Shown here piece by piece: positions 1 to 8,915 of a stretch of DNA of 43,154 nucleotides; positions within the stretch are counted from its first letter, which is position 1, and every line of letters starts with the position of its first letter. Both the position numbers and the translations under genes were made by a program. The notes under the pieces are model-generated. The model saw only the letters and a program-made list of their open reading frames with translations, ran no database searches and was not told the origin of the DNA. The stretch is from Acidobacteria bacterium 13_2_20CM_57_17 (GTDB taxonomy: Bacteria; Acidobacteriota; Terriglobia; Acidiferrales; UBA7541): positions 1-43,154 of the forward strand of contig MNDE01000091.1 of the NCBI GenBank assembly GCA_001914785.1, given 5' to 3'.

Positions 1-404
1 CCGTTGGAGAGGTATTGCGGCGCAATGAGCGCGCAGACAGCGCTGAGGAGGAGGGCGTAACGGCGTCCTCCCAGTTCGCGCGCGATTGCAGCAGTCTGCA
101 CGATCAACAGGGAGGAGGCGAGTGCCGGGATAAAGCGAATGCTGCGCAGGGAGTCACCCAGCAGGGCGCGGCAGATGTGGATCAGGAAAGGGATCAGCGG
201 GGGCTGGTCGACGTATCCCCACGCAAGGTGATCACCGCAGGAAATGTAATCGAATTCGTCGCGGAAGTAGCCGTAGCGATTGTTGAAGTAGAGATGCGAT
301 AGAAAATTCGCGACTGCAAAGAGCACAACAATCAACATTCCATCCGCGAGAAAGGATGCCCTTTCGTTTTCAAGAGCGGGAGCCGATTCAGCAGTGATAT
401 TCAT
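1..404 (-). CDS. Glycosyltransferase family 39 (PMT_2-like) membrane protein, N-terminal part
   Basis: The reading frame runs from an ATG at 404 off the left edge of the window, so only about 134 N-terminal residues are visible. After a short cytosolic start there is a hydrophobic segment (residues about 19-35), then FRDEFDYISCGDHLAWGYVD followed by QPPLIP. An acidic DE pair in the first loop and the GYVDQPPL motif are typical of GT39/ArnT-like transferases, which move a sugar from a polyprenyl-phosphate carrier onto protein or lipid at the outer face of the membrane. It lies 55 bases downstream of the PQQ dehydrogenase on the same strand. The acceptor cannot be predicted from this fragment. 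Confidence 0.8.
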   Translation of the reverse strand, partial: MNITAESAPALENERASFLADGMLIVVLFAVANFLSHLYFNNRYGYFRDEFDYISCGDHLAWGYVDQPPLIPFLIHICRALLGDSLRSIRFIPALASSLLIVQTAAIARELGGRRYALLLSAVCALIAPQYLSN

Positions 405-459
405 TTGGGCATCCGTAGATACGCCGGCGCTCTGAAAACGTTCCATTCCTCCGATTTGC

Positions 460-2370
460 TCATGGCAGCGTGAAGGCGATCACATAGTCGCCTTGCTTGG
501 TCCCCAGTTTTCCGTGGCCCCCGGTGGCGATCACCAGGTACTGTTTGCCCTTCAGAGTGTAGGTCATCGGCGTAGCCTGTCCGCCCGCCGGAAGATCGTA
601 TTTCCAAAGCTCCTTGCCGGTTTCCGAGTCAAACGCGCGCAAGCCGTTGTCCATCGTCGCCGCCGTGAACACCAGCCCGCCCGCCGTTGCCATGGGTCCA
701 CCGAGCGTGATCGTTCCCGTGTTCATGCCCGGAATGAAGCTTCCCAACGGCACGTCCCAAACTTTCTTTCCCTCGAAGAGATCCACCGCCGCAACCGTCC
801 CCCAAGGTGGCGCATTGCAGGGAAGCCCGCTCGGCGCCAACAGTGGCGTCCGAAACATAGCGAAAGGTGCACCCGTCTGCCGCGCGAATTCACCGTGCAA
901 ACGGTCGAGATCGCTCGCGTTCTTCCGCGCTTCCGCAAGCTCATCCCTCGGAATCAGCTTCACGAGAATCGGCAAACGATTGGCGTCCACGAACAGCAGA
1001 TGCCTCTGCGGGTCGTACGCAGCGCTGCCCCAGTTCACGCCTCCCACGTTGCTCGGGAAGACCAGCGTGCCTTGCAGACTCGGTGGCGTAAAAATATCCC
1101 CGCTTCGCGCAGCCTTGATTTTCTCCGTGCACCATTGTTTTTCTTGCGCGTCTTTTCCCCAGGCATCTTCGGGCGATAATTTCTCCGGTACCAGAGAGAT
1201 CGTCGACGCTGGTTGCGTCGGCCAAGCCTCTTCGCCGGGAATGTCGCTCCTCGGCACGGCGCGCTCTTGGATGGGCAAGAGTGGCGCGCCTGTCAGCCGG
1301 TTCAGGACGAACACCCGACCCATTTTCGTCGTGATCGCCATCGCCGGCGTCCCGTCTTTCCATGCAAACAACGTCGGCTGCGACGCCACGTCGTAATCCC
1401 ATAGATCGTGATGCACAACCTGGAACCCCCACACGAATTCGCCTGTGCTGGCGCGTAGTGCAACCACTGAATTCGCCCACTTGTTGTCGCCTTTCCGGAA
1501 GCCTCCAAAATAGTCGGGGCTGGCGCTTCCCGTGGGGATGAAGGCGAGATCATGTTCCGCGTCCACTGATATCGTGGACCAGGCGTTGCCCGCACCGGTG
1601 CGAGGCGTGGTTTGATAAGCCCAGGGTGCGATGGGATCCCAAGTCCAGCGAAGATTGCCCGTGCGGACATCGAACGCGCGAACAATGCCGCGTTCCACGG
1701 TCACCGCCCGGTTGTCTCCAAGCGATGAGCCAGTGATGATCAGGTCTTTGAAAATCGCGGGAGCGGATGTGACTTGGTAGTCGCCCGGATCGCGCAGTCT
1801 CACGCCGGTGGTAAGGTCAACTTCACCGTCCATCCCGAAGTCTTTGCACGGTTTTCCCGTGTCTCCATCCAGCGCGATCAAGCGCGCATCGAGCGTGCCG
1901 ATGAAGATTCGAAGAGTGCACGGTTTGCCCGCTTTGGCGCGCGCGTCGCGCCACGCGGAGACTCCGCGCGAAGTCACCTCCGAAGAGCCGTAAGGCAGCT
2001 CCAGCTTGGGGTCAAATTCCCGCAGTTTAACGCCAGTCTCCGCGTTTAAGGCGATCACGTGATCGTAAGGAGTGCTCAGGAAGAGTTTTCCATCCACCAG
2101 AATGGGCGTGGCTTCAAACGCCGCTTTCTTATCGAGCTCCTCATCATGAGGCAGCGCCCCGGTTCGAAACGTCCACGCCACCTTAAGTTGCCCAAGGTTG
2201 CCGCGGTCAATCTGCGCGGCCGGAGAATAGCGAGTGCCGCCCGGATCGTTCGAGTAAGTCGGCCAACCCACGTCGCTCTTTGACTGCGCCCTGGCCGTAC
2301 ACACCCGCCACATCGGCAGCACAAACAGCAGGAGCCAGCAAAGAATGCAAAACGGTCGAAGGGCTTTCAT
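460..2370 (-). CDS. PQQ-dependent quinoprotein dehydrogenase (glucose dehydrogenase-like)
   Basis: A protein of 636 residues with a signal peptide (about residues 1-29, ending ARAQ) followed by a PQQ beta-propeller. The first blade carries WPTYSNDPGGTRYSP, and HHDLWDYD at about residues 320-327 is the family signature near the cofactor. The C-terminus ends GHGKLGTKQGDYVIAF, as in bacterial quinoprotein glucose dehydrogenases. Family members oxidise sugars or alcohols in the periplasm and pass electrons to quinone or cytochrome. The N-terminal membrane domain of classical Gcd is missing, so this is the secreted form. The frame stays open to a GTG at 2463, but the signal peptide begins at the ATG at 2370 (another ATG lies at 2382). 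The exact substrate is not deducible. Confidence 0.9.
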   Translation of the reverse strand: MKALRPFCILCWLLLFVLPMWRVCTARAQSKSDVGWPTYSNDPGGTRYSPAAQIDRGNLGQLKVAWTFRTGALPHDEELDKKAAFEATPILVDGKLFLSTPYDHVIALNAETGVKLREFDPKLELPYGSSEVTSRGVSAWRDARAKAGKPCTLRIFIGTLDARLIALDGDTGKPCKDFGMDGEVDLTTGVRLRDPGDYQVTSAPAIFKDLIITGSSLGDNRAVTVERGIVRAFDVRTGNLRWTWDPIAPWAYQTTPRTGAGNAWSTISVDAEHDLAFIPTGSASPDYFGGFRKGDNKWANSVVALRASTGEFVWGFQVVHHDLWDYDVASQPTLFAWKDGTPAMAITTKMGRVFVLNRLTGAPLLPIQERAVPRSDIPGEEAWPTQPASTISLVPEKLSPEDAWGKDAQEKQWCTEKIKAARSGDIFTPPSLQGTLVFPSNVGGVNWGSAAYDPQRHLLFVDANRLPILVKLIPRDELAEARKNASDLDRLHGEFARQTGAPFAMFRTPLLAPSGLPCNAPPWGTVAAVDLFEGKKVWDVPLGSFIPGMNTGTITLGGPMATAGGLVFTAATMDNGLRAFDSETGKELWKYDLPAGGQATPMTYTLKGKQYLVIATGGHGKLGTKQGDYVIAFTLP

Positions 2371-2495
2371 GGCCCAGTTCATAATGCAACGAGACGCGGC
2401 GCACAAGAGGCTTGGGACAGCAGGGCCGCCTCCAGGGACGAATGGGCCGATCCGTTGCCGCACGCCGTTTTTATGAGGGCTTGTAGTGAAACATT

Positions 2496-2524
2496 TTGCA
2501 AAATGGACCGTCTCTACCTATAGC
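2496..2524 (+). promoter_or_regulatory. Putative sigma70-type promoter of padR
   Basis: TTGCAA at 2496-2501, a 17-base spacer and TATAGC at 2519-2524. The -10 box lies inside the inverted repeat at 2517-2534, and the start codon is only about 20 bases further on, so the leader would be very short. Inferred from consensus only. Confidence 0.45.
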
Positions 2525-2534
2525 TATCTATAGG
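2517..2534. promoter_or_regulatory. Perfect inverted repeat, putative PadR operator
   Basis: CCTATAG, four bases, CTATAGG: a perfect 7-bp inverted repeat immediately upstream of padR. It covers the presumed -10 box and runs into the ribosome-binding site TAGGAG. PadR-family repressors commonly bind AT-rich inverted repeats in their own promoters, so autorepression is likely. Confidence 0.6.
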
Positions 2535-2541
2535 AGTGGTC

Positions 2542-2874
2542 TTGAACAAGCCCAAGAACGACCTTCTCCAAGGCACCCTCGCCCTGCTCGTCCTCAAGAC
2601 CCTGGCTCGCGGTCCCCTCCACGGATACGGCATCACCCTTCATATCCAGATGGTTTCAAAGGACTTCCTTCGCGTTGAGGAAGGCTCGCTTTATCCCGCG
2701 CTTCACCGCATGGAGCAGGACGGATGGATCAGCGCGGACTGGGGAACAACAGAAAACAATCGTCGCGCTCGCTACTATCGCCTCACATCCACCGGTCAAA
2801 AGCAGCTTGCCGAAGAAGAAAAGAATTGGGAACGCCTCACGCAGGCCGTAGCCCAGGTTCTCCGATTCGCTTGA
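2542..2874 (+). CDS. PadR-family transcriptional regulator
   Basis: About 110 residues forming a winged-helix domain: [24 protein letters not shown] near the N-terminus, then [18 protein letters not shown] (recognition helix and wing) and a C-terminal helix for dimer formation. This is the short PadR type found in front of ADOP permeases in Acidobacteria. I chose the TTG at 2542 because TAGGAG at 2531-2536 lies five bases upstream; the GTG at 2536 would overlap that site. The stop is 15 bases before the permease GTG, so the two genes form an operon. It probably represses its own promoter through the inverted repeat at 2517-2534. The inducing ligand is unknown. Confidence 0.9.
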   Translation: MNKPKNDLLQGTLALLVLKTLARGPLHGYGITLHIQMVSKDFLRVEEGSLYPALHRMEQDGWISADWGTTENNRRARYYRLTSTGQKQLAEEEKNWERLTQAVAQVLRFA

Positions 2875-2888
2875 AAGGGAGGTGTATC

Positions 2889-5516
2889 GTGTCTTTCATT
2901 GCACGATTGAAGGGCCTGTTGCGGAAGGAACAATTGGACCGCGAACTCGACGACGAGTTGCGCTCCCACCTCGAGATGCGCGCTGCGGACAATCTCGCCG
3001 TGGGCATGTCGTCCGAGGCCGCCCGCATCGATGCACAAAAGCGCTTCGGCAATACGACGCTCCTCAAGGAAGACACTCGCGCCGTGGACATCATTGGCTG
3101 GCTCGACGAGTGCGCCCGCGATTTCCGCTATGCGCTCCGCATGCTGCAACGCAGCCCAGGCTTCACCGCTGTCGCCGTACTCACGCTCGCTCTCGGCATC
3201 GGCGCCAACACCGCCATTTTCAGCGTGGTGGACGCCATTCTTCTGCGTCCGCTGCCTTATCCGGAGCCCGAGCGGCTGGTCCGCGTGTGGGAGTCTTCCA
3301 TCAAGCATGACAGTCCCCGCAACGTCGTGAATCCTCTCAATTTTCTCGATTGGCACGACCACGCTCAATCTTTCGAGTCTATGGCTGCCATTTCGGGATT
3401 GATGACCAATCTCAGCTCCCAGGGTCGGCCGATTGCCGTTCAGGGCATGCAAGTCACTCCGGAGTTCTTCTCCACGCTTCGCGTTCCTCCCCTGCTTGGC
3501 CGTACCTTCATTGCAGAAGATGGCATTCCGGGCCACGAACGTGTAGTCATCCTCAGCTACGATCTGTGGCAGCGGCAGTACGGCGCGGAACCAAAAATCA
3601 TCGGTGCAAAGATAGACGTCGACTCCGTGCCGTACACACTGATTGGTGTAATGCCCCGCGATTTTTCTTACCCGAAATTCAAGTCTGAAGTGTGGACCCC
3701 GTTACCCTTGACCCGCTCCGAGGAATGGAAGGGAGGGCGTTTCCTGACCGTGGTTGCGCGCCTCAAGCCGGGTGTTTCGCTCAGCAAAGCCCAGCAAGAC
3801 ATGCTTCGCGTCGCCAACTTTACGGTCCAAGCCCGCCCCGACAACAACAAGGGCTGGAGCGCCAATGTCTTTCCGATGCTCGAAGATGTCACGCGAGGCG
3901 TCCGCCGTCCGCTTTGGGTGTTGCTCGCGTCTGTTGGGTTTCTTCTTCTTATTGCGTGCGCCAATGTGGCAAATCTTCTTCTCATGCGCGGAACTGGTCG
4001 CCTTCGCGAGCTGGCTGTTCGTTCTGCATTAGGTGCTCCGCGCTCCCGCATCGTTCGGCAGCTCTTCGTGGAAAGTCTGCTTCTGACGCTCGCGGGCATG
4101 GCCGCGGGGCTGGTCTTCGCTCAGGTTGGATTGCGCAGCCTCCTCGCGCTCATTCCTCAAAACGCGCCCTTGCCTCGCAGCGAACCCATCGCGATTGACG
4201 CGCGTGTTCTGCTTTTCACCTTTCTCGCTTCTCTTTTCACCGCCGTCGTCTTCGGACTCGTCCCCGCGCTCCGGCTTTCTCGTGTGGATCTCCAAAACGC
4301 GCTCAAGCAGGGCACTCTCCGGGGCGGCGTTGGCGGCCACCAAACTCTCCGCCGCTCTTTCGTTGTCGCTGAAGTTGCCCTTGCGCTTCTTCTCTCCGTC
4401 GGTGCGGGCCTCATGCTTCGCAGCTTCGCGCGTCTCATCTCCGTCGATCCCGGTTTCAGCCCTGAACATCTTCTAACCATGCACATCTGGACCTCGCCCG
4501 CGCGTTATCACGATAATCTCAAGCGCTCCCAGTACTTCGATCGAGTCCTTGCTGAAATCCGCGGCACACCTGGCGTTCAGGCCGCCGGATCGACTCACTT
4601 TCTTCCGCTCACGGAAAGGATCTCTGGCTCCTGTTTTTCTTTTGCAGACCAACCCGCTCCTTCGCCTGCCGACTCGCCATCGGCCCAATTCCTCATCATT
4701 AGCTCTGGCTATTTCCAAACCATGGGTATCGCGCTAATCCGTGGGCGCGACTTCGATCACCGCGACCGTTTCAACTCCCTGCCCGTCGCAATCGTCAACC
4801 ATGCTTTTGTGGACCGCTACTATTCCGGACAAAATGCTCTCGGCAAGCAGCTCCGTGTCTGCTGGGACATTGAGAAACCTGTCGAAATCGTCGGCGTCGT
4901 CGCTGATGCCCGCCAGGCGCAATTGCAGGACGCTCCAAAACCCACCATCTTTCTCTCTAACTCGCAGGCGCCGATGTATTTTGCCACGCTCGTCGTACGA
5001 GCCTCCGGCGATCCAATCCAGATTGCGCGGTCCACCGAGGAAGCCATCCATCGTGTCGATCCCGATCAGGCAGTTTCAGACATTCAGACTATGGAAACCG
5101 TATTCTCCGATTCCGTTTCCAGTCCTCGTTTTCAGGCCATTTTATTGCTAGTATTCGCGGGACTTGCGGTTGCTCTGGCGATGATCGGCGTCTACGGCAT
5201 CGTTTCCTATTCCATCAGCCAGCGCACCAACGAACTCGGGATTCGTATCGCTCTGGGCGCTCGCGCGGCGGACGTTGTTCGTCTGGTTCTTCGCGAAGCA
5301 TTCGTCCTTGCCGCAATCGCGTTGCTCCTCGGCCTGGCGGGTTCTATAGCCCTAAGCCGCGTTCTGCAGAGCCTTCTCTTTGAGGTCACTCCAACCGATC
5401 CAGTCACACTCGCATCGGTCTGCTTCCTTGTTCTCGCGGTCACTGCCTTGGCGGCGGTCTTGCCCGCGCGCCGAGCTACGCGGATTGATCCTCTGGTCGC
5501 TCTGCGCTATGAATGA
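2889..5516 (+). CDS. ADOP-type permease (MacB/FtsX-like, no ATPase)
   Basis: A protein of 875 residues. It starts with a cytosolic prefix of about 75 residues ([14 protein letters not shown]), then a first membrane segment at about residues 92-115 ([20 protein letters not shown]). A MacB-type periplasmic domain and an FtsX membrane unit follow, and the order is repeated in the second half, which ends with another FtsX unit ([29 protein letters not shown]). This double MacB_PCD-FtsX plan matches the acidobacterial duplicated orphan permease family, which has no ATPase beside it. The GTG at 2889 is preceded by GGGAGG at 2877-2882; the open frame upstream overlaps padR and is not used. Likely role: export or envelope stress function driven by an ATPase encoded elsewhere, or mechanotransmission; substrate unknown. 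Confidence 0.9.
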   Translation: MSFIARLKGLLRKEQLDRELDDELRSHLEMRAADNLAVGMSSEAARIDAQKRFGNTTLLKEDTRAVDIIGWLDECARDFRYALRMLQRSPGFTAVAVLTLALGIGANTAIFSVVDAILLRPLPYPEPERLVRVWESSIKHDSPRNVVNPLNFLDWHDHAQSFESMAAISGLMTNLSSQGRPIAVQGMQVTPEFFSTLRVPPLLGRTFIAEDGIPGHERVVILSYDLWQRQYGAEPKIIGAKIDVDSVPYTLIGVMPRDFSYPKFKSEVWTPLPLTRSEEWKGGRFLTVVARLKPGVSLSKAQQDMLRVANFTVQARPDNNKGWSANVFPMLEDVTRGVRRPLWVLLASVGFLLLIACANVANLLLMRGTGRLRELAVRSALGAPRSRIVRQLFVESLLLTLAGMAAGLVFAQVGLRSLLALIPQNAPLPRSEPIAIDARVLLFTFLASLFTAVVFGLVPALRLSRVDLQNALKQGTLRGGVGGHQTLRRSFVVAEVALALLLSVGAGLMLRSFARLISVDPGFSPEHLLTMHIWTSPARYHDNLKRSQYFDRVLAEIRGTPGVQAAGSTHFLPLTERISGSCFSFADQPAPSPADSPSAQFLIISSGYFQTMGIALIRGRDFDHRDRFNSLPVAIVNHAFVDRYYSGQNALGKQLRVCWDIEKPVEIVGVVADARQAQLQDAPKPTIFLSNSQAPMYFATLVVRASGDPIQIARSTEEAIHRVDPDQAVSDIQTMETVFSDSVSSPRFQAILLLVFAGLAVALAMIGVYGIVSYSISQRTNELGIRIALGARAADVVRLVLREAFVLAAIALLLGLAGSIALSRVLQSLLFEVTPTDPVTLASVCFLVLAVTALAAVLPARRATRIDPLVALRYE

Positions 5517-5563
5517 ATCACTCAAATCACTCAGGAACGACTTTGCAGTCCCGCAATTGCGTT

Positions 5564-6343
5564 TCAGGTGAGTTTCAAAAGTTCCGGCCGCTGTGTCACG
5601 TAGCGCCGTGACCAGCGGAGCTCCGTGTTGTCATGGAGCATCACCTTGTATTCACCGTGGAACCATGGCAGAAGCTCGCGAATGGCGTCGAGCCGCACCA
5701 GCGTCCCCCGGTTGATGCGCACGAATAGCTTGGGGTCGAGCGAATTTTGCAGTGCGTCGAGCGTGCTCCGCAGCGTGTGCGTTTTCTTTCCACAATGCAG
5801 CAGCACGTAGTTCCGGTCCGCTTCCACCCACGCGATTTCCTTTATCGGGACGAACACCCCTCGCGAGTCTTCCTCGACGAGCAAGCGATCAGGCAGCGAC
5901 TTCTCGCGCTGCAGTTGTTCCAGCATCGCGCCCAAGCGGGAAGCGAATCCATCCGCCGATTGCTCATGCTGAATTCTTGCCCGCCGGAGCGCTTCGCGAA
6001 AGCGCTCTTCGCTGACGGGTTTGAGCAAATAGTCGAAAGCGTGCACCTCAAAGGCCCGCAGCGCAAACTTGTCATGCGCCGTGATGAAAATCACGCGCGG
6101 CAGCGGAATTTTTGCCGTGTTGAGCGACTGAATGACTCCAAAGCCGTCCAGCCCCGGCATCTGCACGTCAAGAAAAATCAGATCAGGCCGATGTTTCTTG
6201 ATCGCCGCGACGGCCGACTCACCCCCGTCAGCCTCGGCGGCAATCTCTACGGCGCGCTCTTGGCGCAGCAGCCGTAGTATCTTGCGCCGTGCCGGCGCTT
6301 CATCATCGACGATGAGGACGCGAAGTGGAGACGGCAAGCTCAT
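5564..6343 (-). CDS. LytTR-family response regulator
   Basis: 259 residues. The receiver domain (about 1-120) has the acidic pair D13-D14, the phosphoacceptor D59 in FLDVQMPGLDGFG, and the conserved lysine in YLLKPVSEERF. The C-terminal LytTR domain (about 155-257) binds DNA (VEADRNYVLLHCG, FVRINRGTLVRLDAI). The start ATG overlaps the stop of the upstream kinase gene by four bases (ATGA), so the two are translationally coupled and form a two-component pair. Targets of such regulators are often envelope or export functions; none is evident here. Confidence 0.93.
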   Translation of the reverse strand: MSLPSPLRVLIVDDEAPARRKILRLLRQERAVEIAAEADGGESAVAAIKKHRPDLIFLDVQMPGLDGFGVIQSLNTAKIPLPRVIFITAHDKFALRAFEVHAFDYLLKPVSEERFREALRRARIQHEQSADGFASRLGAMLEQLQREKSLPDRLLVEEDSRGVFVPIKEIAWVEADRNYVLLHCGKKTHTLRSTLDALQNSLDPKLFVRINRGTLVRLDAIRELLPWFHGEYKVMLHDNTELRWSRRYVTQRPELLKLT

Positions 6344-7491
6344 TCGGAAGTTCGGCGAGTTTGTGCTGACGCGTGCAGGGGGACGCGGAGCGTCACTTCC
6401 GCGCCTCCACTGGACCGGTTCGCAATCGAAAACTCCTGACCCTCGCCGTACAGATGCGCCAAACGGTCTCGAATATTCGAAAGCCCTAGCCCGCGCCCGA
6501 ATACACCGGAAGCTTCAAGGTCTCCGATCCCGCAGCCGGTATCGCAAACCTGCAGGATCAAGCTGCCGTTCTCGCGATGCGCTGTAATGGAGAGTTCCAT
6601 CGCTCCGTTTCCGGAGTTCATTCCGTGACGAAGCGAATTCTCCAGTAGCGGCTGCAAAATAAGCTGCGGCACGAGGGTCTCGTTCAGGGATGGGTCTATC
6701 GCATAGGACACGCGCAATTTGTTCTCGAATCGCTTCTGCATCAGGTCAAGGTACAGCCGCGTGATTTGCAGTTCTTCCGCGAGCGGAATTTCATGCGCTC
6801 GCGAAGCCTGCAGTGTGAGCCGCAACAGGTCGCTCAGTTGCGTGATCATCGCGTCCGCGGCCCGGACGTCTTCATACATGACCGAAGAAATCGTGTTCAG
6901 CGTGTTGAAGAGAAAGTGCGGTTGCAATTGCAGCCGCAGATTCTCTAGTTGCGCCCGCACCAGCTCCGTTCGGAGTTCGGCGGCGGCCAGTTGCTGCGCC
7001 TGCGCGATCCGCAATCGTTCGAGATAATAGAAGACGGTCACGAAAACGGTATAGCTGACCAAATCATTCGAAAGCTCCATCGGGTAGCGAAAGAACATAA
7101 TGCCGTAGTCGTAGGGCCCCTGTCCGACGAGCGGAAAAAGAAAGTGGCGGCTGAAGGCCATGATGGTGGTATGTGCAGCAGAAAAGGCTACAGCTCCGAC
7201 AAGATGCTTCGAAACGAGCAATAGCCAGCCCCTCTTTTCAAATAGATAAACTCGCGCAAAACGAAGGACGAGCGGCAGCAGGAGGAGCACCGAGTACACT
7301 CCCGTCGCCTCCTCAAGCAACCGGCGCGGAAACGTGCCTACGTGGCCGCGCGCTAGGTCGTCCAGGTATCTGTAACTGAAGGACAAAAAGCCGAGCGCAG
7401 TGAAAAGGAGAAAGAATAGCCCCCAGCTAAATCGGGGTGCTCTAAATCGGGGTGCTCGAGACGCGCCTGACATGGTCTGGGTGGTGGCCAT
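6340..7491 (-). CDS. LytS/YehU-type sensor histidine kinase
   Basis: 383 residues with about four membrane segments in the first 160, then a His_kinase domain: the phosphoacceptor H192 in QLQPHFLFNTLNT, the N-box LLENSLRHG (about 283-291), and glycine boxes DTGCGIG (about 317-323) and GRGLGLSN (about 332-339). There is no clear periplasmic sensor domain, so the membrane bundle itself probably senses. It is coupled by four bases to the LytTR regulator downstream. Near the N-terminus a 15-base tandem duplication encodes a repeated APRF. The ATG at 7491 has no obvious Shine-Dalgarno sequence; an in-frame ATG lies at 7473. Confidence 0.92.
   Translation of the reverse strand: MATTQTMSGASRAPRFRAPRFSWGLFFLLFTALGFLSFSYRYLDDLARGHVGTFPRRLLEEATGVYSVLLLLPLVLRFARVYLFEKRGWLLLVSKHLVGAVAFSAAHTTIMAFSRHFLFPLVGQGPYDYGIMFFRYPMELSNDLVSYTVFVTVFYYLERLRIAQAQQLAAAELRTELVRAQLENLRLQLQPHFLFNTLNTISSVMYEDVRAADAMITQLSDLLRLTLQASRAHEIPLAEELQITRLYLDLMQKRFENKLRVSYAIDPSLNETLVPQLILQPLLENSLRHGMNSGNGAMELSITAHRENGSLILQVCDTGCGIGDLEASGVFGRGLGLSNIRDRLAHLYGEGQEFSIANRSSGGAEVTLRVPLHASAQTRRTSE
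7427..7456. repeat. 15-base perfect tandem duplication inside the kinase gene
   Basis: The unit CTAAATCGGGGTGCT occurs at 7427-7441 and again at 7442-7456. It falls near the N-terminus of the kinase and duplicates five codons without shifting the frame. It looks like a recent slippage event. Confidence 0.9.
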
Positions 7492-7599
7492 TCACAGAAC
7501 TCAGCGGAAAGATTATGCGCCGATTGCGGCAAAGCGAAAAGGCCTGGGAGAACGAGGATCAAGGCCGAACAAAGACTAGTTCCGGCAGAAACCACGGGG

Positions 7600-7692
7600 T
7601 CAGTGGCGGCGGGTACGGGAAGAATCGATCGAGCTGATCAGCGTGACGGCTACCAAAAGAATGAGGGCAGCGACGAGGGCGAAGATGATCAC
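7600..7692 (-). CDS. Possible 30-residue single-pass membrane peptide
   Basis: A GTG at 7692 opens a 30-codon frame encoding MIIFALVAALILLVAVTLIS followed by a polar, basic tail ending RTRRH. The first 19 residues would make one transmembrane helix, with a positively charged C-terminus. AGGGAG lies about seven bases upstream of the GTG, at good spacing. It sits about 110 bases upstream of the sensor kinase on the same strand, so it could be the first gene of that operon. No family is recognised. The only support is the ribosome-binding site, hydrophobicity and position. Confidence 0.4.
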   Translation of the reverse strand: MIIFALVAALILLVAVTLISSIDSSRTRRH

Positions 7693-7889
7693 GAGTGGTC
7701 TCCCTACGACTTAGATGAAAAAAGAGCAAGTTAGATACCAAGCACACTCCCAGTGTTTTCAATAGGTTGCAGTCGAATAAATGTGCAGGGAAGTCGTCAA
7801 AAAAGGACAACTGATGGCGCAAGTTTGCATGGGCCAAGTACTGGCACTAGCGAGGCACACGCTCTCGTTTCAAGGGGACTCGACGCGCC
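7693..7889. other. Intergenic stretch without a convincing gene
   Basis: Together with 7492-7692 this is a gap of about 400 bases between the DUF4097 gene and the kinase gene. Apart from the small ORF at 7600-7692 I see only weak, compositionally unconvincing frames. It should contain the promoter of the kinase operon, but no clear -35/-10 pair stood out. Confidence 0.5.
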
Positions 7890-8816
7890 TTAACTCTTAC
7901 TCAGCCGGATTGAGCCATCACCCGTGTGGATAGTCAAAGGCTGTCCGCCGCCGTTCATTTTTCCGTGCATTTCCGAGTTCTTGAATGTCCCCTCGATGGT
8001 AACAGGGATGCCCAGGCTGATGTGGCCGTCGCCCGTGCTGGCGTCAATATTCGTCTGGAAGTCGGCCGGTAACACTAGGTCCACGCTTCCATCACCAGTG
8101 CGAATCGTCCAACTCGTCGCCATCTTGGATCCCGGTAGAACCCGCGTATCCACGCTGCCGTCGCCGGTTTTTACGTTGAGCGCGTCGAATCGCCCCGCAA
8201 TGCGAATGTGCCCATCGCCCGAGTCCGCTTCCACCTTGCCGTCCAAGTCATGCGCCTCAATCGAGCCGTCTCCTGTGCGCAGCTTCACGTCGCCCTTGAG
8301 GTTCTCTACGGTAATGCTGCCGTCGTTGGTATGAAGATCGATCGTGCCGCTTAGCGAATTGGCCTTCACTGACCCATCGCCCGTGTGCACGTTCACCGTG
8401 CCATTGATGGATTCGGCCTGTACGGACCCATCGCCCGTTTCCACCTGCAGGTCAGCCTCGCGAGGCATGCGAACTTCAATGTGCAGCCGCCGCGAATTGC
8501 CGCCCCACGAAAATCCCCAATGTCCTGTGACGCGCGCCGTCAACTGGACTTTGTCGCCGTCCTGGTGGGCGTCGACGCGCAGCGTCTTGCCCAACTCGTA
8601 ACCCTGATATTCAACGCGAAATTCGACCTGTTTCGCGTCTCCCGACGTGACCCGCACGCCGCCATCATTGGTTTCCACGCGCACGTTAGCGCGCCCAGTC
8701 ACGGCAAACGACTTGGTGAAATCCTCGGCACTAGCCGCGACCGCGGAAACAGCCAACAGGGTTCCGCAAGCCATTCCTATCCGGATTGCAACCGGGCGGT
8801 GGAGAAACAGTTTCAT
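7890..8816 (-). CDS. Secreted DUF4097-family beta-strand repeat protein
   Basis: 308 residues with a signal peptide (about 1-30, ending ASAED). The mature part repeats the motif [T/S]-[G/N]-D-G-[S/H]-[V/I] about nine times at intervals of roughly 20 residues (for example TGDGSVQA, TGDGSVKA, TNDGSITV, SGDGHIRI, TGDGSVDL). This is the DUF4097/DUF4098 fold, a right-handed beta-helix or stacked beta-sheet on the envelope side. Function is unknown; such genes often lie near PspC-like or two-component envelope-stress genes. GGAGG lies eight bases before the ATG at 8816, which rules out the longer open frame to 8912. Its nearest neighbour upstream is polX, about 100 bases away on the same strand. 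Confidence 0.85.
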   Translation of the reverse strand: MKLFLHRPVAIRIGMACGTLLAVSAVAASAEDFTKSFAVTGRANVRVETNDGGVRVTSGDAKQVEFRVEYQGYELGKTLRVDAHQDGDKVQLTARVTGHWGFSWGGNSRRLHIEVRMPREADLQVETGDGSVQAESINGTVNVHTGDGSVKANSLSGTIDLHTNDGSITVENLKGDVKLRTGDGSIEAHDLDGKVEADSGDGHIRIAGRFDALNVKTGDGSVDTRVLPGSKMATSWTIRTGDGSVDLVLPADFQTNIDASTGDGHISLGIPVTIEGTFKNSEMHGKMNGGGQPLTIHTGDGSIRLSKS

Positions 8817-8915
8817 TTCCAATATCCTCCGTAATATGCCGTTCTGCCCATAAGGTACGACAACCGGCTCAAAAATGTTCCCTGGGACAACACCTGTCCC
8901 GCGTCCTGGCACATC

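Noticed and set aside
7559..7837. 92-codon minus-strand frame before the sensor kinase
   Set aside because: No domain, no ribosome-binding site, and it overlaps the better-supported 30-residue frame.
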